Under the pieces are notes generated by a model. It was given only the letters and a program-made list of their open reading frames with translations. It ran no database searches and was not told the DNA's origin. Shown in pieces: positions 56,339-64,000 of a DNA stretch of 64,000 nt. Location: the NCBI GenBank assembly GCA_023653785.1, contig JAMKCH010058346.1, positions 31,262 through 95,261 on the forward strand, in the 5' to 3' direction. Each line of letters opens with the position of its first letter. Position 1 is the stretch's first letter. The DNA comes from Ophioderma brevispina (Eukaryota > Echinodermata > Ophiuroidea > Amphilepidida > Ophiodermatidae). A program made the translations under genes and the position numbers.

Positions 56339-57095
56339 GCAAGTTTTTTTATTTTATATTCATCTTTTATTAAGAACAAAAAATTTAGTTATAAAAAAAC
56401 ATCCGGGATTAAATTTCTACTAATGACATTTGTAATTGCCCACCGATGTATAAAAAATTTCCCCAAAACATACTTTATTTTGTACTTAAAAAACAAAATT
56501 CTTCACCGATATGCACCATTTAAAATGCCCTGAGCTTCAAGCCTTCAGCTGTAATCACACGTCATGTTGTTAGACAGCTATTATATTGCGCATCATTGTT
56601 TACCACTCAACTCAAGCAAGATGATGACGTATGTAGGGGAATCCCCTTTTTTCAGATCGTTCGCCGCTGGTGTATGGCCAAGGTGGGGCTAACTCAGCCG
56701 CTACGGCAATTTATCTTTTACCAGCTAGTAATATGTTTCAGGTATCAATGACCGCTCAAACTTTCAAATATTGTCAATTCACACGCATTTAATTGTCCGG
56801 AATAAGTTTACGATCATGACGATTATAACGAAAGTCGCAAACACTCGGTAAATTACAACTTCAGTGTGTAAACATTCGACTCGCTTCAGTCAACCCCATT
56901 CCCATGATAAACAAGCCCGACGACGGACTCCCCATGATGTCAGCTTCCTTGGCGGCATGCAGCTGCGCGCGCATCTTGACCATATAGTCTACTACACTGA
57001 CTGTTTGTTCAGCATTGCAATTATTTGTTTGACAACAGGATACTAACACAGTGTGGTAAGAGGCTAGGCCGAAAATTGTGAATGAATAAAAAAAA
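56339..57095. other. No gene seen
   Basis: Opposed 60/62-codon frames at 56861-57049 occupy a somewhat GC-richer patch (CATGCAGCTGCGCGCGCATC); neither shows a domain. Confidence 0.4.
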
Positions 57096-57458
57096 TACGG
57101 CGGTGCGGAAAGTATGAGCGTGCATATTTAATTAGCCAGTGACAGACGTGGAAATGTTTGGTGCTCGTCAGAACCCATTTAGAGATTGTGTAAAAACTAT
57201 GGACAGAAATGTTCTGTGTCTAAACCTATGATATGTTCTCGTATATTAAGAGAACAAAATTTCAGACCCTCTGATCAAAAGCCCGGATCCAAAGTATCCA
57301 TAGAACCCCTCGTTTTTCGCAGACAAGTTTCATTTACACTCTCTATGGGCAACTGATGACGTTAGTGCATAGTGTCTCATGCAGTACCAATTTAGATAAT
57401 ATCTTGCGCAGACTGTGTCACAGACTATACCGTGGTAAACACTTTCCGCACCGCCGTA
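57096..57458. mobile_element. MITE with perfect 18-bp ends, TA target
   Basis: TACGGCGGTGCGGAAAGT at 57096-57113 and its exact inverse at 57441-57458. Only TA is shared at the insertion point, as for Tc1/mariner-type elements. 363 bp, no transposase. The perfect TIRs indicate relative youth. Confidence 0.8.
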
Positions 57459-58319
57459 GAATGAACGTTACCTCAGGATGTACCATTGTAAAAAAGGGTC
57501 ATGTTATTTTTGTCAGTGTTGCAATAAAATGTAAAAAAACTGGGGGATTTGTTTTTGTCTAAAAATACCCTTTTCATATAAAAAATCTGTGTTTATTATA
57601 ATAACATATTATATAACAAATTTAGCGGGAGTAGTTATTTTTTTTGCTCTGAGGTCATAAGGCGCCGGTGGTAATTTTGTGTCCCCGCTGCTTTCAAATG
57701 AACTCAACTAGAATCAAGGCGGCAACTTCAGACAGTGCTCATTTGCATAGAACATCGCCCAAGTAAAACATTTCCGGGAATATTTCGCACTATGACACTA
57801 ACACAAGCAAATATTTTCAATATCATGTCAACCCCGGGATGTCAAATGAACAATGTGCTGTACAAAATTAAGATCGCTTCTGATTTCCAGCTTCAACCAG
57901 AACAAGAGTTATAAAAATCATGAAATTAAATATCTCAAAGACAGACCGGGTGGCCTGTCACGTCCCCAGGATAATCGCTGCCAGAATTTTCTCAGGCAAG
58001 ATCACCAGGCATGCCAGGATCACATTCACATGAGGATTGGGGTACGCGCACCGTGATGTGCTTGTGAATGTGATGTACAAAATAAGTTGAAGTTCTTGTC
58101 AATCGCCATTTGCATACATGGTAATACATTGCGTTCGTCAGATCTTGCCTGAGAAATTCAGACAGCGATCATTTATTTTTTTCTCTACATATTCAAATCA
58201 AGACCTATAGTATAGATTTTTCTACGAAGATATAAGAATAGTACAAACCTGGTTTTGGGTGCACTTATCAAATCTGGCTCGTTTGATAAGACACCGACTA
58301 GATCTGCGTAGTTCCTGCT
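57459..58319. other. No gene seen
   Basis: CCAGGCATGCCAGGATCACATT near 58005 and CAGATCTTGCCTGAGAAATTC near 58140 suggest a short inverted pair with GAATTTTCTCAGGCAAGATC near 57985. No coding signal. Confidence 0.4.
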
Positions 58320-58810
58320 TAATTTTAGAGTGTCCCATACTCCATAAGTTCACAGCCAGTGGAACTGTTACGGAATAAGGACTTATGCTGGTTGACCATA
58401 GGGCAAAGTTTTGTCCTTACAGAATTGCAATAGATATGCTTGAAGTCCCCGTATCCTTTATTGCCTTTTCCGTGGAAACGTGGATTGGTCATTCTCTTAC
58501 TGTCATAAGAATCAGGATCGAAGGAATTGCCATGCAATCCTTGACCACCGTCCGGTAGATTTTGAGATCTTTACAGACTCAAACCACTTGACCATAGTTA
58601 CGAGTCAACGTTTTTAGTCATTCCAAATGGGAGAGGTACTTGAGCGGGGCTCTGAGTTTTCTCCCATCAGCATTCATATAATTCCACTTCTGATTGCAAG
58701 GTAGTGTATTGCACTCTAACGTCACCTATCCGCCTCCAGTTTCCGGCGGGTGGATTACGGTGCATTGCTAGGACCCTCTCATGAATTGTTTCCGGGGTCC
58801 AGCCCCTTAC
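58320..58810 (-). pseudogene. Possible degraded coding relic
   Basis: Minus-strand pieces read like protein in successive frames: WTPETIHERVLAMHRNPPAG and NWRRIGDVRVQYTTLQSEVE (58801-58680), NYMNADGRKLRAPLKYLSHLE (about 58690-58620), then DPDSYDSKRMTNPRFHGKGN and GYGDFKHIYCNSVRTKLCPM (58537-58325). Frames shift between pieces. I do not recognise the family; chance is not excluded. Confidence 0.25.
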
Positions 58811-59692
58811 AAGCTGGCCATTTTGTTTAGCATGTATTTAATCCATTATCCTTTGACCATACGGTGGTACGCATTGTGTAATTCAGCGTTATGCTTTCAT
58901 TAATGTGTTCTGTACTTAGGCTAATTTGTCGCCGTGTTTTTAACCAGGTTGACATTACGTAAGCGCCCCCTTGATGCAGTTTCTTAAAATATATTAACTT
59001 CATATTTATACCCGTTTTTTTAATGATTTTTTTTCGCGGATTTCTGTTTCAATTTATTTAATTTTCGTTTCTTTCGCGGATTTCTGTTTCAAATACCTTT
59101 ACTTCTTTTCTCTAGATAAACATTTTCTGCACTACTTATATTATTTTACAGAATTTACTCCACCGCTTTAATTTCGCTCACGCTTTATACAAGTCCACCC
59201 TTTTTAGTGGAAAAATGTCGGGCCCTACGCTTTTGCCGATTTTCATGATTTCGAACCGCCACGCATTAAAATGCGTGGACTGCCACTATGTTTCTTGAAT
59301 ACTGATTTAAAGCAACCACACTACTACTTATGCAAGATACAATTAATCTAACACAAACAGAAAATACCCTTACGGATATAATAATCATTTAAACACTTTC
59401 AAAAACACTAAAGAATTTAATCTTATAATAATACAATCTTATAATACTCCATCCTTAAATTACAACTACAACTCGTGCTTTCAAATAGTTAACAGACGAG
59501 GGCCCCGTATATTCCGCCTCTTACACATATAAATGGGGGGACAGCGCGCCTATTCTAAACCCCGAACACACAGGGGTCCCTTTTAGTCGGCCTCTTACGA
59601 CATGCAGGACTATCATCGAGTCCTTTCTAAACCCGGCGAGTACAAAAGAAAAATGCAAACATTGTTTGAACTTGCCAGCTATTGAATCGTCC
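58811..59692. repeat. AT-rich stretch with small repeats and a GC-rich patch
   Basis: TTTCGCGGATTTCTGTTTCAA occurs twice (59032 and 59074). CCACGCATTAAAATGCGTGG (59260-59279) is a perfect hairpin. At 59500-59640, two related units TCCGCCTCTTACACATATAA and TCGGCCTCTTACGACATGCA each precede TTCTAAACCC, a short tandem element of unknown type. Confidence 0.5.
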
Positions 59693-59885
59693 CTATCAAA
59701 CCATGCTTTTGAAATTTCTAGTCGTGCACGACAGAAATACTAATCATCATCTTATTACCTAATAAGAAAGGTGGTTTCGGCTTGTTCTAATACATTGGTA
59801 AACATTCCCAATATGCCAAAAACCTGGTTAAAAAGAAATGTGGGCCTTTCTTTCTGGAAATGTCCTCATGTTCTCTCATTAAATT
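59693..59885 (-). repeat. Family S dispersed repeat, inverted fragment
   Basis: GTCGTGCACGACAGAAATAC, ATCATCATCTTATTACC and GGAAATGTCCTCATGTTCTC correspond to the reverse complement of 17.56-17.76 kb. Confidence 0.6.
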
Positions 59886-59974
59886 TTGATTTCTGTTGTT
59901 CACAAATATTTTAACATGGCTAATTTTTCCATTATTTTGGGTAAGCAAAAATTATAACATTTTGACAAATATAG

Positions 59975-60338
59975 CTAAAGACCCTATCAGTGATTTTTTT
60001 TTTTTTTTTTAAATATTTAAAACATTGTAGGAAGCTTTAAAGTGAAGGATAAGTCCTGTAGGACTCCCATTAGGTATATTTTCCAACTGAAAAGTTGACA
60101 GAAAAGGAAGAAAACAGCAATGTCCAGAGATATGAATCACCATTCAATTACACGTTGTAGTAATTGTCCGTACGGACAGTAATGACTAAAATATCAAATT
60201 ATGTCCTTATTAGGCTGCTTCTAGACTTATCACTTGCAGGGCATGTTAGGATACCTATATATGTTCCAAAATGCAAAAGTCTGATTTTTATGATTTTTTT
60301 GATTTTCTGATTTAGGAAATCACTGATAGTGCCTTTAA
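59975..60338 (+). mobile_element. Family B MITE, copy 4
   Basis: CTAAAGACCCTATCAGTGATT to AATCACTGATAGTGCCTTTAA; contains TTACACGTTGTAGTAATTG and GGACAGTAATGACTAAAAT. 364 bp, close to the 4.3-kb copy. Confidence 0.85.
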
Positions 60339-60617
60339 TTTGGAACTTTTGAAATCCAGACCATTAGTATTTTTTTTAGTCTCATTTTGGAATCACGGCT
60401 GCACTGTACATCCCCACCCAAACCACTATCAAGGTACAGCTTGTCTTTACAACATGGGTGGAAGGATATAACCTGCCACCACCTACCCCTAAACCTATTC
60501 CACAGGTAAGAGAAGATTATGGACAAAGTAATCTGTGAAGCTGTGAGTAAGACAATCAGACCTGATTATTCAGTCAGAAGCATCCTGTTTCTTTCTTATT
60601 AACCTTAAAAAATTCAT

Positions 60618-61255
60618 CGGTCCTCGGACCGCTTGAGTCGCCTGCCATCGCGGTTTGTGAATGATAGGCCTCACATGATCTTTGACTTTGATATGTGACC
60701 TTTGACCTTATAAACAAATGAGGGATTCCATGTTGCATCTATGACTCAAGTTTGGTTCCAATTGAACCTCAACTTTTCAAATGAGGTTAATTTTACATTT
60801 TCAGCCTATTTTACAAGTTGACCTCACATGACCTTTGACCTTGGTATGTGACCTTTGACCTCATCAACAAATGAGGGATCCCATGTTGCATCTATGACTC
60901 AAGTTTGGTTCCAATTGAACCTCAACTTTTCAAATGAGGTTAATTTTACATTTTCAGCCTATTTTACAAGTTGACCTCACATGACCTTTGACCTTGGTAT
61001 GTGACCTTTGACCTCATCAACAAATGGGGGATATCACATTGCACCTGTGATCCAAATTTGGTTGAAATCCATCAAAGTATGTGGATATTACAGGCAAATG
61101 TTAACCCTTTTTCACAACAGACATTAACAGACATCAACAACAGACTACAGTGGACAAAGTGATCCCTATTATATGTGTCTTTCTGCCTTAAGGCAGGCGA
61201 CACAATGATCCCTATGTGTCTTTCTGCCTTAAGGCAGGCGACACAAAAACAGTAA
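60618..61255 (+). repeat. Tandem repeat of CATGACCTTTGACCTT units
   Basis: Unit starts at about 60669, 60832 and 60975. The 60832 and preceding units are nearly identical over 140 bp (TGACTCAAGTTTGGTTCCAA, CAACTTTTCAAATGAGG, TTTTACATTTTCAGCC). Headed by the dispersed core CGGTCCTCGGACCGC and closed by two copies of GATCCCTATGTGTCTTTCTG plus the palindrome CCTTAAGGCAGG. A diverged single-unit relative lies at 54.9-55.4 kb. Confidence 0.85.
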
Positions 61256-61446
61256 AAGCAAGGGTTGCATTTCAAACTTAAAATTACTAAATTAGCTTTA
61301 ATTCAATCTAATGTGTAGAAAAGATTGAAAAAAAAACCTAAAAGATTTCTCATCCTTGCTATTCTAATTTTAACACATGTACTGATGGATAGTCAGATTT
61401 TTAGGAACAAGACGTGTCCCATGCATTAAGACTTCTTACATACACC

Positions 61447-61794
61447 TTAAAGGAGGATGATCCGATTTAAGTCTATAAAGTTTTCATCTTGGTAGAATGG
61501 CCTGCACCCCAAAACCCTATCTGTAAAGTTTCTCGCCGATATCTCAACCCGTTTTGATGTGAGCGCTAAAAATGCAATACTGTAAGCCCCGTAGTACTGT
61601 GTAAAATTAATATTGGTCGACCAAAATGGGGCACATTTTCACTTATAACATTCAGACCACAGATCCTTTAGCCCTAAGATTTCATAGGGTAAATGAGAAA
61701 AATATCAGCTTTCTTCAGAAACCAAAGTTTTGACCACAAAATCTGGGGTTATGGGAATGAGGTTATAAGCGATCAGACCATGGCCCGACTTTAA
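61447..61794 (+). mobile_element. Family F MITE, copy 3
   Basis: TTAAAGGAGGATGATCCGATT to GCGATCAGACCATGG...TTTAA. Its right TTAA (61791-61794) is also the left TTAA of the family D copy that follows. Confidence 0.8.
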
Positions 61795-62153
61795 AGGCTG
61801 ACTCAGAGATTTCCTGTGGAAGGCGCCCTCATTTTTCAAACAAATTGTGTTTTTTGCATATACATGATTGTCCATGAAATAATCACTGTGTAAAATAACT
61901 AAGCTCAAATCGAAGTCCTTCATAAGAAAATCACAAATTTGTTTAAAAATTCCGGATCTGGAATTTTTGTTATACACGGTATCCTATGGCAGTATTACAC
62001 TGTACATAAATGTGCAATGCATGAAAACGAAAAATCCGATTCGTCTCTAAATTTGGAATTCGACATTTTAGGTAATTATCTTCAGTTCTAGTAGACTATA
62101 TTTAATTTCTACACAAAAAAATTATATTTCAAAATCTCTGAGTCAGCCTTTAA
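61791..62153 (-). mobile_element. Family D MITE, copy 2, beside the RGS gene
   Basis: TTAAAGGCTGACTCAGAGATT to AAATCTCTGAGTCAGCCTTTAA, perfect ends. ATTCCGGATCTGGAATTTTTG marks the family. It ends 26 bp from the last RGS codon at 62180. The minus frame 61705-61977 spans F and D and is not a gene. Confidence 0.85.
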
Positions 62154-62179
62154 GTTCCATGGCATTCCATTTGGTAGCC

Positions 62180-62402
62180 TTACTTTTTCTTTGCAGCATA
62201 ACTCATTGCGTTCTCCAGTAGCATCTTGTAGCTGTCGGAGATCAAGTAGCGCCGATAGCTGTCCTTCTTCATTAGTAAGAAAATGTGAAGCTGTGCAGCC
62301 TCAAAGGCAAAGCGGTTGGGTTTGCGTAGGGCCTGTTGCGTTATCTCCACCGTCTTGCAGTCGATGTTGATTTCGCAGGGGGCATCTGGAGCTAGGAACT
62401 CA
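62180..62402 (-). CDS. RGS domain protein, R7 family: exon encoding the C-terminal half of the RGS domain
   Basis: After acceptor CAACCTTGCAG the frame reads EFLAPDAPCEINIDCKTVEI, TQQALRKPNRFAFEAAQLHI, FLLMKKDSYRRYLISDSYKM and LLENAMSYAAKKK. RGS proteins are GTPase-activating proteins for G-alpha. EFLAP-APxxIN followed by LMKKDSYxRYL is typical of the R7 subgroup (RGS6/7/9/11), which also has DEP and GGL domains and binds G-beta-5; those parts would lie beyond the window. It resembles RGS9/11 most by eye. The Asn seen before the PxR(Y/F) segment in RGS7 appears as Gln here. The first base T completes the codon begun at 63093 (AG+T, Ser). The end is ambiguous: TAA at 62182-62180, or splicing at AAAAA/GTAAGG. 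Confidence 0.9.
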
Positions 62403-63092
62403 CTGCAAGGTTGGAAGAAAGGTATCGATTTAAAGAAAAGAAAGCTAAAGACAGGATGGAAGAGTACAAAACATAGATGTCAGCTGTAGTGTTGGGTTAG
62501 AATTATCATTAACATATTTCACGTATAGTGACCCTCAGGTCAGATTTCCTTTGAAGGCCTGCTACTGTGTATCCTAGTAACCAGTACTACCTGTCCTACC
62601 TCTTCCGGCTAATCACCCCACTGGGTTTCTAAATTTCTGGATTTGATTTGTATGTACTAGCTATTGATTAAATACAGAATACCACTCTCCTCCATGGTTC
62701 ACTTGGAATTGGGCAAATGAATCATAAAAACATCCCATCTTTTGGAGGGGACGTTAAGACATCGGTCCCGTGTATAGAGAGTCACAACTGTATATGTATA
62801 TCGCAGCCAGTTTCGAATAAGAGTAGGGTAAAAACCCCTGACTGTACCCAATCCATCCCCAGCCTCAAAGCGGGCCATGTTAGGAGTGTCCGTATCATGG
62901 ATACACTCGGCCCCAGATTAGCTTACTCAGCTGAATAAATCCTGACACCACCACAAGCCATAACCTATGACTTGTGGATATGCAAAGAAGAACACTAAAT
63001 ATATATACAACCCAAATACATACCAAAACATGGTACAATATATTTTTTTTATCACATTCTTAATTTTTTTCTCTTACAGTAAACATAAGTAC
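62403..63092 (-). other. Intron of the RGS gene
   Basis: About 690 bp bounded by GT (ATAG/GTACTT) and AG (TTGCAG). It contains, on the plus strand at about 62735-62900, GGAGGGGACGTTAAGACATC, GGTCCCGTGTATAGAGAGTC and AGAGTAGGGTAAAAACCCC. I associate these words with the 3' tail of a dispersed invertebrate retroelement; the family name is uncertain. No other gene; the 73-codon frame 62717-62938 is this repeat. Confidence 0.8.
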
Positions 63093-63296
63093 CTATAGAT
63101 CTCATGGACCTTTTCTGCTACTAGCGATTGTGGTGCATATTTCAGTTGCTCACACGCCTTCCAGAACCGGATGTTCTCCTGGCTGTACTCCTTCTTCAGA
63201 AACTGCTCAAACTGGTAAATCCCCGTCGGATCCGCTAAAAGGTCACGAAAACAGATTGCCCATTTGCGTATCCTCCTCTCGGACGGCGTGTCGACT
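63093..63296 (-). CDS. RGS domain protein, R7 family: exon encoding the N-terminal half of the RGS domain
   Basis: Acceptor CCTTCAG precedes the exon; after one base completing the upstream codon it reads VDTPSERRIRKWAICFRDLL, ADPTGIYQFEQFLKKEYSQE, NIRFWKACEQLKYAPQSLVA and EKVHEIY. The F-x-x-FL-x-xEYSxENxxFWxAcexL pattern is the hallmark of RGS domain helices 3-5, with the ENxxFW segment that contacts G-alpha. The V-x-x-P-x-x-R-x-x-x-W lead-in is the R7-type linker. Donor GTACTT follows ATCTATAG (exon end 63093). Together with the next exon this gives an essentially full-length domain of about 140 residues. Earlier exons lie outside the window. Confidence 0.93.
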
Positions 63297-63949
63297 CTGA
63301 AGGAAACAAAGATGTATAGCACTTGTTAGAGAAGGAATTCACATGAAAGTGAACTCTCTGTGCTTGATCCCTTGACAATTTTGAATACTGGTTATTAATA
63401 AATTATTATTAACTGTGGCTTCATTAAATTATCAGGATGGAGCTATACAAGATGTAGTAAATCAGGATTGCAACATTAATTGAAAGTATATAGTAACTTT
63501 ACTTATGAAGAATACGGCAATGTACCATCTAAGAGATTGTCATTGCAACATAAAACTGACATCAATGATGGTAGCAAATCGTGCAATTCATTTTAGTTTA
63601 TTTTGTCAAGGAAACATCCATTTTGGGTTTATTTTCACTTGAGAGAAAAGGGAAGGGAACGACTTAATGCAGAAAGCGCAGCTGATTTAGACATGTATAG
63701 AGACAAAAAGACAAAAAAGTGAGAAAGACAGGGACAGACAGACAAACAGACAGAATGGAGTTAGTTGCATGACTTTGGCACTTGAAGTAACTTTAAAAAA
63801 TCTTATGGAAAGTCACAGCATCATGATCTTGACCAATAACTTGGGTCTTGAATTCTTTCAATAAATACCATTACAACTTTAAACTTTAATACTAATGTAA
63901 TTTGATAGAGTGCTGGAGTGAGATGACTCAGCAATGAACACTACTATTG
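63297..63949. other. Probable upstream intron of the RGS gene
   Basis: No further exon recognised. AT-rich, with a GACAGACAGACAAACAGACAG microsatellite at about 63728-63752. Confidence 0.5.
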
Positions 63950-64000
63950 TTAAAGGTCCATGGTCCGATCGCTAATAGCCTCGTCCCCAGGGACCCCACA
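63950..64000 (-). mobile_element. Family F MITE, copy 4, cut by the window end
   Basis: TTAAAGGTCCATGGTCCGATC, GCTAATAGCCTCGTCCC is the right terminus of family F read in reverse. The element continues beyond the window. Confidence 0.8.

Noticed and set aside
59500..59640. Ribosomal RNA fragment, suggested by GGCCTCTTACGACATGC
   Set aside because: Only a short resemblance, with no surrounding rRNA sequence; it appears as two diverged tandem units instead.

Overview
This window looks like non-coding, repeat-rich nuclear DNA from an animal. It is AT-rich, no open reading frame exceeds about 230 codons, and the long ones are low-complexity. One clear gene has exons separated by an intron with consensus splice sites. 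The repeat content (palindromic MITEs, tRNA-derived SINE-like pieces, GGACGGACAGAC microsatellites, interstitial TTAGGG-like arrays) and the R7-type RGS gene suggest a marine invertebrate, perhaps an echinoderm, hemichordate or other deuterostome. That taxonomic guess is low confidence. Nothing prokaryotic, viral or CRISPR-like was seen.

Genes: (1) at the right end, on the minus strand, two adjacent exons (63296-63093 and 62402-62180) encode a nearly complete RGS domain of the R7 (RGS6/7/9/11) type. The splice phases join exactly. (2) At 50.7-56.3 kb, on the minus strand, there is a decayed coding region. A hAT-transposase-like C-terminal part (50686-51650 and relics up to about 52.3 kb) is broken by stops and frameshifts. 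Upstream lie a Lys/Arg-rich exon (53253-52694) and a possible zinc-binding exon (56338-56089) whose splice phases agree. It resembles the ZNF862-like, hAT-derived genes of invertebrates. A few other short frames are noted as doubtful.

The rest is a mosaic of mobile-element debris. Families seen more than once are labelled A (15.1, 16.3, 22.2, 23.6 kb), B (4.3, 10.5, 45.9, 60.0 kb), C (15.0, 23.5, 55.5 kb), D (34.8, 61.8 kb), F (1.4, 35.6, 61.4 and 63.95 kb), K (4.6, 33.8 kb), R (paired CCAAT hairpins at 19.7, 27.3, 35.2 kb) and S (16.7, 17.5, 30.6, 46.7, 59.7 kb). Families A, B, C, D and F, and single palindromes at 6.7, 19.4 and 44.3 kb, begin and end at TTAA or a one-base variant. Unrelated inner sequences therefore share the same target preference. 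Family A is inserted twice, independently, inside family C.

Other elements: a hAT-type MITE with an 8-bp target duplication (27.5 kb); a 1.2-kb terminal-inverted-repeat element carrying a GATATC satellite (17.4-18.6 kb); a 2.2-kb element carrying a CpG-rich minisatellite (37.3-39.4 kb); a tandem duplication at 25.1-27.2 kb with one empty and one filled MITE site; and TTAGGG-like arrays at 20.8-22.2 kb. Boundaries were read by eye from inverted and direct repeats and may be off by a few bases.
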